Positions 49,101 through 57,951 are shown, numbered from the stretch's first letter. The stretch: 64,000 nt of DNA from Symbiodinium kawagutii (GCA_009767595.1 VSDK01011516.1:5572-69571); one strand, 5' to 3'. Made by a program: numbers and translations. The notes: a model not told the origin generated them from the sequence alone.

Positions 49101-52100
49101 CAACTTTGGGAGCTTGTGCAGTTTTCAAGGCAGGGAATTCATGACTGTGGCGTATCAAATGTATCAATTCATGATCAAGTATCTGAGAGGACCTTACTCT
49201 TGAAAAATGGGCGGCTCTGCCCAAATCGGATCCGACAGGGTTCTGACATACAATTTTAATCAATTCATCCCTACTTCTGACCTATAGATATACAGTAAAA
49301 ATAAAGTAAAATACAAGGCCTAAGTATCCGCCTTCCACTTCAAAATCATTGATCCAGCTACCTTTCCATCTTATTGACGTGATCTTTACTCTCAGCTGGT
49401 TGGCGCTGGATGTTCGACCGAGGCACAAGTTGTAGGTCACTGGCTGGTAGCGCGTGTACCATTGCCTCAGTGACTTAACGAGCTGCACAGCTTGCTATCT
49501 GTGACCGCGCTTGTCCCAATCGCTGACGAATCTTGTGGTCCTGAACCGGCCATGTCATGACGAAATTCCATGCGGATATCCCAGCAAGCCACAAAGTGCT
49601 TGTACAACTCATTAGAGAATATTGACTGTACATGCTGTTGATTTACAAACGGGGCTTCAAACGGTGCTCCCGTTGCAAGGATCGTTGGGGAACCTGCTGA
49701 TTTGCTGCTGCTTGATTTATAGACATTCCGTTATGCATTCAAAAGGTGACTTGGAAGCTAGACAGTTGACGGACTCACATGGTCCAAGTGTGTAAGCGTG
49801 TTTTCGTTTTTTCCCCGGCTAGAATGATGCACACTGATGTGCAAATGGGTTTGCCCAGCCTCGGCAATGAACACATGATCCATGGCAAACAGTTCACCAA
49901 ATTGGAACCTTCCACATTGAAATCATCTAGCCATGGCCATGATGTCCCCACAACATGTTTGAAGCAACCATGAACAGGTCCAAGCTCCTGTCAAAAAACA
50001 ACATATTGAACAATAATAAAACATTAGCTAGTGATAGTTAATCATCTCAACCAGTGCTTCAATGGCTACCAATATTGTATTGATGGTTGATGAACAAATC
50101 TTGGCCAGTATTTGAATAACTGGTTAGTAAGTGGTATTGAAAGCCAGTAGTAACCATTATGGCTGGCTATAACCACCATGCTTAAAGTGTAACGAATGGC
50201 TACTACTATGGTCAACCCACCGCCAGGTTCGCTCAAGGCACGGCCCCTTGATATGTTCCGTAGGCGGTGATACTTGCACTGCTTTGAAGCCCTGGCAACG
50301 AGGGCTGGGCCCCAAAGGTTGAAATCTGGGGTAGCCAGTGGCAACAACTGGTCTCCCCGGTGGACAGGCAAAGGTACGGGGCTGCCCTCTGCTTAACGAA
50401 TCTAGAAACATGGAACCTATCATCATATACTATTGTGAGACCTGCTTGGAAAGCAATCCAAAAATGGCGGATTTTCCATTGCTGGTTTAGTTTACCAAAG
50501 GGTCTTACTTATGCAAGTGTATATCACGTAAGAAATGTTCTCTCTCTCTCTCTCTCTGGGAGGACAATCATGACTGATAGATCAACAGCAAGATGCTGCG
50601 CACAACGCACATATTGACAATTATGTCAAATTGTGTCAAATAGTCTGTCCACTCAACCTACATGCGCAAAACTGGTATTATGTCTGACCTATGGCTTGTA
50701 CAACTGCTACCAGCGTGTAGTAAACAAGCAACCCCTCTAGTAGCTCTTCGGGCGATTAGGCGATTTTAACAAACCACATCATCGCACAACCATTACTGAG
50801 TCGGCTTACAGGAATCAAACACCATAGAAATTACAGCACTGGGAAACATTGTGACCCGGAACAATATGAACAAAACATATATGAACTCATTGGCCCCTGG
50901 AAACTGCAAAACTTGCAGCATGGTGGATGAAGTATTCTGCCTACACACAGCCAGTCATGACCAACCGTCAACCTGGTTACATGCTGAGGAGTTACCCGCA
51001 GCGTTTGCAACAGCCCGAATCAGCTGACGCATCCAACCCGGAGAGATGATTGCTTCAAAGTTGAACGTGTTTGCCACCGCAAATGCATGGTGCTCCGGCA
51101 GAAAAAATGTCAATGAAAGTCTGGACAATACCTTATGGCCTCCACTCTTTATCTGACATGTTTGACTGATACGATCTGATATACGATGGTGTGATCTAAT
51201 TACAGCAGTGCAGCAGTAGGCCTGTATTCACACATTGTTTCTCCAATCCATCATGATCCTTGATATAAGCCAGGCAGTGGCTCCCATGACCCAAATTTGT
51301 TCCGCACAACCAGGTATATTGGTTCCGTGCAACCCGTTTTTTTGGTAAACATTTAAAAGTGGTTCACCACACCGACCGCTGGGAATTCACGCCAGTGAAT
51401 CCCTTGATTTTGAGTGGTTCGCCACTGGCAGGCCTCCCCACCGGCCCTCACATCGCCTTTGGACCCAACCAGTCCTCACATTCTTTGGCAATGTCGGACC
51501 ACGACCTAATGGCCATCGTAGGGAGATGCTGCAGGTCGGGTTGGAGTTTGCTCTGGTCGAATGGTGGGTCCAGCAGTTACTCGACTGGGTTTTACCGGCT
51601 CAATGGCTGGTGATCATGTGGAGGTTGGGGGCTTCAAACCAACAGTTCACACTTCAATAACTTCAGGGAAAAACTGACATCCATTCGCCTTGAACCAGGA
51701 GGTTCGTTCCTTTTCGGGAAATCTTGGATACCTAAAGTCATACCTGAGGAGATCAATGTTCTTGGACAAGTCTCTGTATTGAATCCAAATGCTAGCCTGA
51801 CAAGGAACGGCCACAGATTGGGGGATGATTGCTGGCATTGAGGCAGTAAAGGTCTAATTACAACATCATTGATACAACACATCAAATCCAATATATAATC
51901 TAAAAATTACTTCCAGGAACAACGGGATTCAAATATAGGATTTGGAAATGGTTGCCTCCCATGCATCTGGAGGCACCTGCAAAAGCCGGGTGAACCAGGA
52001 ACTAGAAAAATCAAGCTACTTGTCTTTGCTTCTCTCTCATTCAATTGTGCTTCTGTGGCGGGTAAATATGCCCTTTGTGGTTGATAATGGTTATGCCCAA

Positions 52101-52884
52101 ATAAGCATTATTGGAACAAGTAAGCGAAACAATGTACGACATGGCATTGTACTATGCATTGCTGTGCTGAATTCTGCATCCGTTGCAGGCACTACAAAAA
52201 CCGCATTGAACAAATACACACACATGATGCTAGGGTACCAGGCAATACCGTCTCATGCCTGCGACGCACCTAACCCCAAGGCAAACAGCTTCATGACAAC
52301 CCTGCCAACATCAACCAACGAGAACAGCCAACAATTGCATCGTTGATTCCACGGACTGGAGATTCCAACGTTGGATTTCATGGTTTCATGACGTGGAATG
52401 ATCTCAACGCCGCCTGGTGCGGAGACTGGGCAGCCGGTACCACTCGAAGAGGTGCACAAAGGTACTTGCCGCCCCAGCAGGAGCAGGGGCCCTGCCAACA
52501 ACACCTGGGGCTGTGCCACTAGCCGAGGTGAATCAGTTCACCAAAACTGAGAGGCTATGATTCACCTAGGCTGACAGGTGAATCAAAATGATAGTGAATA
52601 TTGGCTTTTGACTGATGGGTGAATCATTTTACCAAAAACTATGGCTAGAGTCAACTGCCAATATTGTCAACCAAAACTGATTGATGAATACCCTTGTTGT
52701 TGTGACAGATTTGATCCAATAGATGAGTACTGGACTGCCCACAGAATTTCATGGATCTTGATGGTATCAAATTCTGCCCCCCAAGCTGCTGCAGGGATGG
52801 CCTGCAAAGTTGGCAAGCAAACTTGCCAGCAAAATGGTCGCTTGCATTGGGCCACCTGGCGGGCAGAAGCCCGTAAAGAGCATC
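24997..52884 (-). CDS. GH13 alpha-amylase gene, 24 exons
   Basis: Endo-alpha-1,4-glucan hydrolase cutting starch or glycogen-type glucans; probably secreted or vacuolar by family habit. Exons (minus): 52884-52856, 52491-52441, 51505-51457, 50291-50242, 49465-49390, 48059-47978, 47267-47200, 46013-45940, 44793-44740, 43560-43525, 43258-43209, 42409-42342, 41465-41418, 40398-40337, 39030-38976, 37710-37630, 36570-36535, 35788-35728, 34254-34174, 33186-33162, 32263-32211, 29865-29818, 27583-27515, 25121-24997. Total 1431 bp, 476 residues, the usual family length. Region I DAVINH, nucleophile Asp in GFRIDAAKH, acid Glu in FTEVI and the third acid in MDNHD are all present; B domain has LPDL. Arg of FRID, Asn of DNHD and Lys of YPKVMSS match the chloride-site triad of animal-type amylases (Lys as in some bacterial members). 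About 95% of the span is intron. The ATG/signal-peptide exon was not found. Boundaries at 45940, 35728, 34254, 33186 and 41465 are the least certain. Confidence 0.88.
26126..26239. other. Assembly gap, 114 N
   Basis: Run of N inside the intron between amylase exons 23 and 24. Confidence 1.
26304..26462. repeat. Palindromic dispersed element, copy 3
   Basis: Left arm GGGGATTTCTCAAGACAGGG, right arm GGGGGTACCCTCATGTTTAG AAATC. Longer than its relatives (about 159 bp), with extra AT-rich sequence in the middle. Confidence 0.65.
27515..27583 (-). CDS. Amylase exon 23, domain C
   Basis: Acceptor ATGCCAG|GG, donor GATG|GCCCC (GC). It reads GTYHDVLRASDVASCPTVEV then RDDG. The family wording here is 'LPAG-T-YCDV-x-x-G ... 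C-x-G-x-x-V-x-V-x-x-DG'. The usual Cys after Y is His. The plus strand is also open here with a tempting GTATGT donor but has no family match. Confidence 0.8.
27683..27782. repeat. Palindromic dispersed element, copy 4 (diverged)
   Basis: Left arm GGGTATGTGCCGAAATAGTG, right arm CTACCCTTTTTTGACACATG CCC. The arms pair imperfectly and resemble the family. It sits about 100 bp upstream of amylase exon 23 in minus sense. Confidence 0.5.
28078..29005. repeat. 24-bp satellite, about 38 copies
   Basis: Head-to-tail copies of TCTGGCATAGCTTTTGGCAT plus TCTA, with point variants (GGC/GAC, TCTA/TCTT) and a few 3- to 4-base deletions that break the register. Because 24 is a multiple of three, both strands carry long repetitive frames (PKAMPDRM on minus, GILSGIAF on plus). 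It lies wholly in the intron between amylase exons 22 and 23, so I regard the frames as by-products. Confidence 0.97.
29011..29290. repeat. 40-bp tandem repeat, about 7 copies
   Basis: Units begin GTTGAGGTCCGGCAGCGAAC and continue ACTGGGCGTGGATGGTCGTG; one copy is shortened and the last diverges. It directly adjoins the 24-bp satellite in the same amylase intron. Confidence 0.95.
29818..29865 (-). CDS. Amylase exon 22, domain C
   Basis: Acceptor TTTCAG|GT, donor CCGCAG|GCTGCT (GC), phase 1 in and out. It reads ASSSWTVTVKTTLPAG, the domain C strand 'W-x-x-T-L-x-T-x-LPAG' of the family. The plus strand over 29.72-29.90 kb is also fully open between plausible splice sites; family match and phase decide for minus. 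Confidence 0.85.
30000..32100. other. Intron sequence, no exon seen
   Basis: Long intron between amylase exons 21 and 22 (about 2.3 kb in all). AT-rich, rich in words such as CCATGGTT and TTAACCA. No frame with splice borders and family match. Confidence 0.5.
32211..32263 (-). CDS. Amylase exon 21
   Basis: Acceptor CAGCGAG|G, donor CGTG|GCTGGG (GC), phase 2 in and 1 out. It reads NGAFFCRGNSACVALNR. The family has 'NQIAF-x-RG-x-x-GFVA-x-N-R'. The phase joins it to ASSSW in exon 22 as NRGASSSW. Confidence 0.85.
32399..32686. repeat. CTTACGC-rich irregular repeat
   Basis: At least fifteen copies of CTTACGC (often GGCTTACGCC) at irregular spacing, interleaved with a CAGCTTTTACCAG run (about 32540-32582) and a GACTGCGTTTTGG doublet. 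It lies in the intron between amylase exons 20 and 21. Confidence 0.9.
33162..33186 (-). CDS. Amylase exon 20, 25 bp
   Basis: Reads ESIVTTTNW across its left junction, fitting family wording 'V-x-NW' before 'NG-x-QIAF'. Phase 1 in and 2 out match both neighbours. The 3' boundary is ambiguous: TG|GGAG or TGG|GAG give the same protein. Very short, so less sure. Confidence 0.6.
34174..34254 (-). CDS. Amylase exon 19, WVCEHRW motif
   Basis: Reads NCFNGPWVCEHRWPQIANMV then AWRRAI and ends at a GA donor (ATAG|GAAGG). WVCEHRW followed by I-x-NMV-x-R is highly typical of animal-type GH13 amylases. The acceptor GCGCAG|TC lacks the usual G. Confidence 0.85.
   Translation of the reverse strand, partial: SIASMAPGFVSIDGLRLPTWWPGGGP
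35728..35788 (-). CDS. Amylase exon 18, VMSSY motif
   Basis: Acceptor GTTCAG|GTC, phase 0, reading VMSSYGFDDTDMGPPDTPVH, the end of the catalytic barrel ('RVMSSY-x-F'). The 3' end is unsure: GC donors at CATG|GCAGCT (used here) and at 35692 both leave phase 1; the longer form adds 12 residues. Confidence 0.8.
36048..36149. repeat. Palindromic dispersed element, copy 5
   Basis: Left arm GGGTGTTGCTCAAAATGTGG GTACCCCC, right arm TGGGCTCCCTATTTTGAGAA CCC. It lies in the intron between amylase exons 17 and 18. The inner AAATCATCCATGATTA is shared with the copy at 47.4 kb. Confidence 0.8.
36535..36570 (-). CDS. Amylase exon 17, chloride-site Lys
   Basis: Exactly 12 codons between ATCCCAG|GTC and CCCAAG|GTGGAG: VFMLAHPFGYPK. 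The family has 'FMLAWPYGYPRVMSSY'. The last Lys stands where animal amylases have Arg337 and some bacterial ones Lys337, a chloride ligand. Confidence 0.88.
37630..37710 (-). CDS. Amylase exon 16, catalytic NHD motif
   Basis: Acceptor CCACCAG|GTG, donor GCCAAC|GTCGCT, 27 codons in phase 0. It reads VFMDNHDTQRHDAILTYKNG then ALYALAN. DNHD is GH13 conserved region IV: its second Asp stabilises the transition state and its Asn is a chloride ligand in this subgroup. Confidence 0.92.
38976..39030 (-). CDS. Amylase exon 15
   Basis: Acceptor AGCTCAG|GTAT, donor GCAGTG|GTTTCT. It reads YLDTFGSSWGFIASRFAV, matching 'YL-x-x-FG-x-x-WG-F' of the family. A large hairpin ends about 30 bp upstream of its acceptor in the preceding intron. 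Confidence 0.9.
39060..39146. repeat. Nested hairpin beside amylase exon 15
   Basis: Outer 18-bp arms CCATGGAGTTCAGTGCCA (39060-39077) and its inverse (39129-39146) enclose an inner 11-bp hairpin GTTTCACCACT (39092-39102) / inverse (39106-39116). It lies in the intron just before exon 15. Confidence 0.9.
40337..40398 (-). CDS. Amylase exon 14, GA donor
   Basis: Acceptor TGGCCAG|GTC. It reads VTEFRYARQLAPNILNEGKL plus K completed by the next exon, strongly typical ('VTEFRY-x-x-x-LG...'). The reading KLKYLDTFG across the junction needs a GA donor at 40336-40335 (CTGAA|GACGCT); no GT or GC is near in phase. Confidence 0.9.
40611..40648. repeat. 10-bp tandem repeat
   Basis: ATGGTTGCGT repeated about four times. 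Confidence 0.85.
41418..41465 (-). CDS. Amylase exon 13
   Basis: 16 codons NPGEPVLPEMYEGMGQ before donor GGGCAG|GTGAGG. The family has 'EVI-xxx-GE-x-I-xx-x-xY-x-G-x-G-x-VTEFRY', and spacing from EVI to GE is right. The acceptor ATCTGAG|AAT lacks the usual G, so the first residue or two could be off. Confidence 0.85.
42342..42409 (-). CDS. Amylase exon 12, catalytic Glu
   Basis: Acceptor GCTGCAG|GT, donor ATTAAG|GCGACT (GC). It reads GELKALLEKVKGGIPYLFTE then VIK. FTEVI is conserved region III; its Glu is the general acid/base. Confidence 0.92.
43209..43258 (-). CDS. Amylase exon 11, catalytic nucleophile
   Basis: Acceptor GTCCCAG|G, donor GAAGCAG|GTGGCC. It reads MGVAGFRIDAAKHMEA. GFRIDAAKH is conserved region II: the Asp is the nucleophile, the Arg a chloride ligand. 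Phase 2 in, 1 out. Confidence 0.95.
43525..43560 (-). CDS. Amylase exon 10, 36 bp
   Basis: Acceptor CGCTGAG|G, donor TTGGA|GTCTCC. It reads TVVAQYLTTCLE across junctions, corresponding to the helix 'KIA-x-YLN-x-LI-x' before GVAGFR. Phase 2 in and out. Confidence 0.8.
43771..43917. repeat. 41-bp tandem repeat running into a gap
   Basis: Copies start at 43771, 43812, 43853 and 43894 (CATGCTATTTGCAGCATTTT...), and the array is cut by the N run, so its true length is unknown. Confidence 0.95.
43918..44382. other. Assembly gap, 465 N
   Basis: Run of N within the intron between amylase exons 9 and 10, beginning inside a tandem array. Confidence 1.
44740..44793 (-). CDS. Amylase exon 9, B-domain LPDL
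   Basis: Acceptor CTGCCAG|GTAC, donor GTCCA|GCCCCC (GC). It reads YCDLVALPDLCTGCPRV. LPDL is GH13 region V, in domain B ('LVGLPDLDTG-x-x-V'). Confidence 0.9.
45060..45157 (-). CDS. Unplaced exon-like frame inside an amylase intron
   Basis: The minus strand reads VTLDIASQQRWLPDDEPPEA then IKEELGSL without stops and with a natural composition, but it has no amylase match and no clean splice borders. Could be an alternative exon, a relic of another gene, or chance. Confidence 0.25.
45838..45893. repeat. 19-bp tandem repeat, 3 copies
   Basis: CATGACCCTGGGTGGTTCC three times, ending about 46 bp downstream (minus sense) of amylase exon 8. Confidence 0.95.
45940..46013 (-). CDS. Amylase exon 8, B domain
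   Basis: Acceptor GTCCTGAG|GGC, reading GIYGQEDFHHLNGDLSHVEE then NVGLG. 'EDFH' with a following acidic loop is typical of domain B before 'Y/N-C-x-LVGL'. The 3' boundary is GG|GGACCC or, equivalently, GGG|GACCCG; the phase requires it, but it is the weakest donor of the set. Confidence 0.75.
46662..46760 (+). CDS. Plus-strand exon-like frame, probably spurious
   Basis: Between CTTAG|G and CGCAG|GTGATT the plus strand reads DANGDIYRIDDRSCLHDSSS then WRTTLSVHPQ. Composition and splice sites look fair, but it lies in an amylase intron on the opposite strand with no family match. Listed so that it can be tested. Confidence 0.2.
47200..47267 (-). CDS. Amylase exon 7, Gly-rich loop
   Basis: Acceptor CTTTCGAG|GA, phase 1. 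It reads GTGVGIAGSPYG then HRTTASWRKGA. 'G-x-GTG-x-AGS-x-YG' follows the VINH motif in this family. The donor GCA|GTGGAG is one of three phase-0 options within six bases. Confidence 0.85.
47361..47460. repeat. Palindromic dispersed element, copy 6 (best preserved)
   Basis: Left arm TGGGGGTTTCTCAAAATAGG GAGCCCC, right arm TGGGGGTCCCCTATTTTGAG AAACC. Seventeen bases (GGTTTCTCAAAATAGGG) pair perfectly. It lies in the intron between amylase exons 6 and 7. Confidence 0.9.
47978..48059 (-). CDS. Amylase exon 6, region I, GA donor
   Basis: Acceptor AATGCAG|GCC. It reads AFKDMVQRCKKVNVDIYVDA then VINHVAT. DAVINH is GH13 conserved region I. The join ACAG|GACCAC to exon 7 (GA donor) gives VINHVATGTGVGIAGS, exactly the family wording; a GT nine bases earlier would break the phase. 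Confidence 0.93.
49390..49465 (-). CDS. Amylase exon 5
   Basis: Acceptor CACTGAG|G, donor CTGAGA|GTAAAG. It reads QWYTRYQPVTYNLCLGRTSS then ANQLR, matching 'WWTRYQPVSYKL-x-SR-x-G-x-x-x-L'. Confidence 0.93.
50242..50291 (-). CDS. Amylase exon 4, SPP-EH motif
   Basis: Acceptor GTTGCCAG|GGC, donor GGGCC|GTGCCT. It reads GFKAVQVSPPTEHIKG. 'G-F-x-AVQVSPP-x-EH' is a signature of animal/actinobacterial-type alpha-amylases. Confidence 0.95.
50539..50558. repeat. (TC)n microsatellite
   Basis: Ten TC units. Confidence 0.9.
51457..51505 (-). CDS. Amylase exon 3
   Basis: Acceptor GCCATTAG|G, donor CCAAAG|GCGATG (GC). It reads SWSDIAKECEDWLGPK, matching 'W-x-W-x-DIA-x-EC-x-x-x-LGP-K'. Confidence 0.95.
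52441..52491 (-). CDS. Amylase exon 2, start of barrel
   Basis: Acceptor TTGGCAG|G, donor GAGTG|GTACCG. It reads APAPAGAASTFVHLFE plus W; TFVHLFEW is the first barrel strand of this subgroup. Confidence 0.93.
52856..52884 (-). CDS. Amylase exon 1 found (first located), 29 bp
   Basis: Acceptor ATGCCAG|GAT, donor CGCCAG|GTGGCC. It reads DALYGLLPA plus a split Arg. The phase matches exon 2, but the sequence is not family-specific. The real start codon and signal peptide must lie upstream. Confidence 0.55.
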
Positions 52885-53401
52885 CTGGCATGACGTACAG
52901 GGGGTACCATCCACCGTGAGTCTGTGCAACCCAAGCAGGCCATTGCTGTTGTCAAGCTGCTTGCTTCAAGCACGAAACATTATGATGTTTGACTAGGACT
53001 TCTCTTGCTAGCCAAATAATTAGAACCCCCCCTATATGATCAAAATTTGTTGGTTAGCTACAAGACTCAAGATTCACAGACGATTTCCATTCATGACGAT
53101 CTTTTCTACAAACCAACCATCAACCATGGAAATGCCGGCTATGTGTGATTTAATGAGATAACCATAGATAATCGACCAATATCCACCAACATTTTGTCTG
53201 AACGATTTTAGTCACAAATGGCTATGGGTCAATATTAATCAACCAACTCATGGCTGATAATCACCAGCAATAATACGGAAACAATGGTTAATGATAGGGG
53301 AACCGGGGGACGGGGTGACCTGACCCACAGCCCAATGACTGGCAATTTCCAGGGATTTCCCATGATTTCCCATGCCATCACGGGCGGTGTGTTTTCCTGG
53401 G

Positions 53402-53550
53402 TATCTTCCAACACGCCCTGCCCCGGTCATCGCCTGCAGCGACGCAACAGTTGCACACCAGCGGCGCAACGGTTGCGTGGCAAGGAATCAGCTGGGCCAA
53501 ATTGGCGAGTGACACGACTGCGGGCAACGTCCAAGGCACCTTTGCCGTGG
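53402..53550 (-). CDS. GC-rich island, candidate 5' exon, frame unresolved
   Basis: GC-rich block open in two minus frames and on the plus strand. One minus frame, VPWTLPAVVSLANLAQLIPC, is hydrophobic enough for a signal peptide but has no ATG. It could hold the amylase 5' coding exon. Confidence 0.25.
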
Positions 53551-53599
53551 TTAATGATGGTCCATGATGACTAAATATGATTGATGATGCTTAATGGTC

Positions 53600-56550
53600 G
53601 TTAATTCTACCATCAGTGCTCGGTAGTCCATTGCATTTTGTCACGTGTGCTCACCCGCAATTAGTTTAGATATGGGCTTATCACTGAAAAAAACAAGTGA
53701 GGGACCCTGTGGTAGACGATCATGAGCATTTCAGTTATATTCTGGGTAAACGCACTGTGAGGTTTGCCTTTCCAACCATTTCCCACTTGTATATAGCCGC
53801 TTCGTCCTTGCCACATATTCAACTTTGCTCTGTCCCAATCATAAAGTACAATCATATATGAATCACTGAATCACGCTTGAACCCCCCAAAAAATGTTTCT
53901 GTCATGTGGGCCACCCAACGCTGTTTAGCAACTCCCAAGCCCATCCCCTTGTTGAAGATTTGGGTCGACATAGACGTGCTACCTGGCCCACCTGGCCTTG
54001 CCACAGCACTTGAAGGACATGGACATGGCCTCGCGGAAATCAAATGGATGGTGAGGAATGGTGTGGTTATAGGGGTCATCAAAAAATGAGGTTTCCCTTT
54101 GTTTCCATTCATGACTTCCATGTGTTGGCGAGCTGTAGGGGTGCCCCCCACTGAAGTTGGAGATATGCATAGTGGAATGCATACAGTGGCACTTGGGAAT
54201 TCTTCAGACCTCCCTGTGTTTATGGAATGGCTTTGGCAAGGGCTCACATTCCCACAAATAGGAAATGTACAATTGAGATCGCCCTGCTTCCTCTCATCAC
54301 CTTTGAAATAAAAGGGCTTGAGCACACCAGTTCCTGTCGTGCAATGTTTCCTGAGTTGCAATTGGCATCAGAGAGTGGGCGAAAATGCACTTTGCCCCAC
54401 AGCAAGCTACAGAGTGGTTACCTTTAGGGATCGTGAGCTTCGCTTAGTTCACTAGGGTAACTACTGATGGCAAATATACTTCTACGGTGGACCCACTCAT
54501 AATTACTACAACGATATCAGCTATCAACCCGACGGCGATTTTTTCCATGGCTTATCCATAGTTACCCAACTTCTGATCATTAATCATTAAGTTACTATTC
54601 ACCCAACTTATGACTATTAACCACAGTTACATGGCTTAGCTACCCATTAGTTCCATGGCTTATCCAATCCACCTGTAGGCTTACCACGTCGCGCACGGTC
54701 GCCTTGAGGGCATCCACCCTGCCACTGCACCTCAGCTGAGGTAGCAGGGTCACATGGCCATCCCCACGATTGTAACAACATTCGCTGACATTGGTTAATA
54801 GTAGTGGTGGTTAATCCTGGTAAGCCATGGCCAATAGTTGTTGATGGTGGTTAATCCTGCTTATCAAACATGTTCAACTACAATCACAGAAGTGTGTACT
54901 AGGGAAAAAATGTTTAACATGTTAGCGTCCTCCCTGTTCATTACAAACAACATTGCTCAACTGGAGTCTTAATGATTGAATTACTCAAACAATTGAAGCC
55001 AAACATGCTTGGGATGAAGAGGAGTTGGGCATCTGTAAGTTTGACGGAACCTCACAGCACACAAACAAACATCAATCGCTTGTGAGATGGCGACTCCTGG
55101 AGCCCGCAGAACGGTAATGCTTCCATAACTGTAACGAGAACGCCCTCCATGCAGAACATGCTCTAGCAAGATAATTGTAAGTTTCAACATCAACTATTTC
55201 AGTCACTCAATGGAGATTTGAATCAGTTGATTGTTGATTCATGATTCTCCATTTATCGTTTGCTCTCTCTCTCTCTCTCATGTCCCCAATCGCCATCCCG
55301 AAGGTCCAGCTAAGATGAAAGCGAGCATGTATCATTTGCAATCCCCATATATAGTGACTTAAAATAAAAAACGCGTGGCAGATTAGAGTGTAAGTAAGTC
55401 CCCAAAAAAATACATAATCAACCAACCATGCCTATCCCCTCCCTCACTGCACCGGGAAAAAAAACTGTTTCAAACCATGAGCCAAACAAATCTTGGACAC
55501 ATAAGAAGGGTTTCCCACGTGCTGGCGGTGCACATCTGTCCCTTGAAAGCTGTAATCCTGGGGTTCAGCACGTAGAGCACTTGAACCTGGGTGGCAGAAA
55601 TCTTCGGAAAGTGATCAACAACGTCACATTATGTCATATCAAAAGGTAGGCAAATGATGCGGCTATGGCGGCTATGGATGAATGTTTAACCATCAAAAAT
55701 TTAAAAGGATCATAAGAACCAACAATCGTAGATAATACAATGTTCAATGATGGTACGCCGGGCGGAGGCAAGGGGAGTTTTGATCTACAGCCTACAGCAA
55801 TCAAATGTACAAGTAAATCAAATATCAACCATGCCATTGTAGCATGGTTCTTAAAATGCATAATGGATTCAAGGTAGAAGTTTTCCAAATACACACATTA
55901 CCATCACCCAATTTAGTTAGGACTAGCTAGCGATTTTGCCCTACGAGTGGTCTACATCACCGTCTTCCGAATTGACACTGTTCAGATAGACACTGAGAAC
56001 ATCACTGAATAAAATGATAAGTACCCGCTTACAGATTACCGTGACTTTGAGAGATTGCAAGACATGCAATCAGATCAATCAGCATGTATATTACTCTTGG
56101 GATCCAAGGTTGAAATCAAACATGAACGACACAAGCAGGACCCACAACTTCAGCTCTGGCACCTAAACGGGGGGCCATGGAATGAGGGATCCGCCTTCGT
56201 GTTGAAAACAACATGTTCACACCAATACGAACCCTGCGCCTCTGCACATATATGCACCTATGCATCTGCGGTGTGTGCATCTATAGTCTATCTATAGCAG
56301 TGAGGGTATGTTTGTCAACCCAACCAAGTTATCTGTTTTTATCGTGACTGCATGGAGCTATCCGTATCTATAGTACTTTGGGACACCTCCCCATCAACAG
56401 AAGTTGAGATGGGAAGCTACCAGTCCTTGGGTGACCTTCCGCACGGAAAAGTTGCCGCAGAGACAGTGAAGCATCCAACACAAGCCCCATCCAACACCAC
56501 ATGCGCAACGCTCAGCAGTGCAGTGTTACGCAAGGTTCCATTTGGAGACA
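53600..56550. other. Gene-poor stretch
   Basis: Mostly AT-rich, with a (TC)n at 55.26 kb. Open frames (for example minus 54361-53852) lack codon bias and splice support. Confidence 0.4.
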
Positions 56551-56558
56551 TGGCTCAC

Positions 56559-56628
56559 CACCAGCGAGTCGCCGCATCAACAGCAGCTCCATCGCATCGC
56601 CCGAGTCCCCTGAGCTGGCCCACTCTTC
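56559..56628 (-). CDS. Candidate exon, unknown protein
   Basis: Acceptor AAGACGCAG|GAA and a GTGAGC donor bound a phase-0 frame EEWASSGDSGDAMELLLMRR then LAG. Protein-like; no family recognised. Probably the next exons of the unknown gene at 58-60 kb or a 5' part of another gene. Confidence 0.45.
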
Positions 56629-57114
56629 CTGCGTCTTCGTTGCCAAGGAAGTTTCAAAATTCTGAAGCCTAGCAGTGCCGGGCACCGATTCATGATAAGT
56701 CAAGATTCAATCCGCGCATTTCAAAAAAACGCGGGCGCATAGACACATACAGTCGCATACATAAGAAACATGCATGCAGAATGTAGATCTAAATATGATG
56801 TGCCTGAATGTCTAGCAGTTTCCGAGCACTACCGATCTAGCGGGTCGCTTTTTCTACCCGCAGTGGCATTCCCAGTGGGCTACAGTATTATGTCCATCGG
56901 CCATTCCTTAGGCTGGCAATGAAAAAGACCTGCAAGACTTGATATCCACTTGATGGTTTAGCCGGTCTTTTCACCTTAAAACTAGATCTAAAGTAACTAA
57001 AGTAGTACAAGTAGTATATTTTCTTGGGTTACCAAGCCCTAATGGAAACCAACGCCTCTTCGCTAACCAGCACAGCCACTGGCTTCCCCAGGGACGGCCA
57101 TGTCACCGAGCCAC

Positions 57115-57190
57115 CTCTTGGCTGCCATTGGCACCGCCAGGGGCGAGATGCGATAAGAGCTGAACACCCGGTCGCCTCGGCCACAGGTCC
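57115..57190 (-). CDS. Candidate exon, all minus frames open
   Basis: Acceptor GCCATAG|GGA and donor CAAGAG|GTGGCT. In phase 0, as required by the exon at 58054-58148, it reads GPVAEATGCSALIASRPWRC; in another frame DLWPRRPGVQLLSHLAPGGA. The frame cannot be settled by eye. Confidence 0.4.
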
Positions 57191-57951
57191 CTATGGCAAC
57201 GCTGGAGGATGTGAAGATTCGTCAGGTCATGCCATGCTTCGGGTGTTTCCATTGTTGCGGGTTGCTGGTCTTGTTATTCGAGTGGATCAAGAGGGCCCAG
57301 GTGCTATTCACATACGCGGCATGACGCATGGGTTGATGCCTTTAAACGAACAGCTGTGCGAATGCATCATACCATATCATACCTGCAACATGACAAGGCA
57401 CGCTGGCTTCATCAGCAATTTGCATCTGCATGGTAGGCAACATCTCAACTGTAAAAAATCACAGCAGGCACTCCCACAGCAGTAAGATGCAGTAAAAAGG
57501 CACTGAGATTTTTCCTCCAGGTCACCACAAATAGCACTGAGCCAGGTATTCACCACCCTCAACTCTGGCAAAAGTTGGTCATCTATTTCTTGAGTGCTAC
57601 CTTGAGATTGGTCTGGAAGAAGTCATGATTATTAGGCACGGCTGCTGAATCCATGGCTTAGTCTCATGACACGGATCGTACATATGTACCCGCAGTCTTC
57701 CCCGCACAGAGCATGCAAGGACAACATTCGCATACAAAGAAACAAAGCAACAAATGGACAGCTGAAACCAGTGGATAAGAGACAGGAACCTGGATGACTC
57801 TGAGTGGTTGAAGACTAGAATATGTTAGCACCAATGATGCCAATGTTTATCCTGCAAACGGCTGGTCGCAAACTGTTGCAAATGCTGCGTTATATCGTGT
57901 ATGTCTACCACCCTTGCGGCGCAGAGCCGAGGAACATCCAAAGCATAATCC

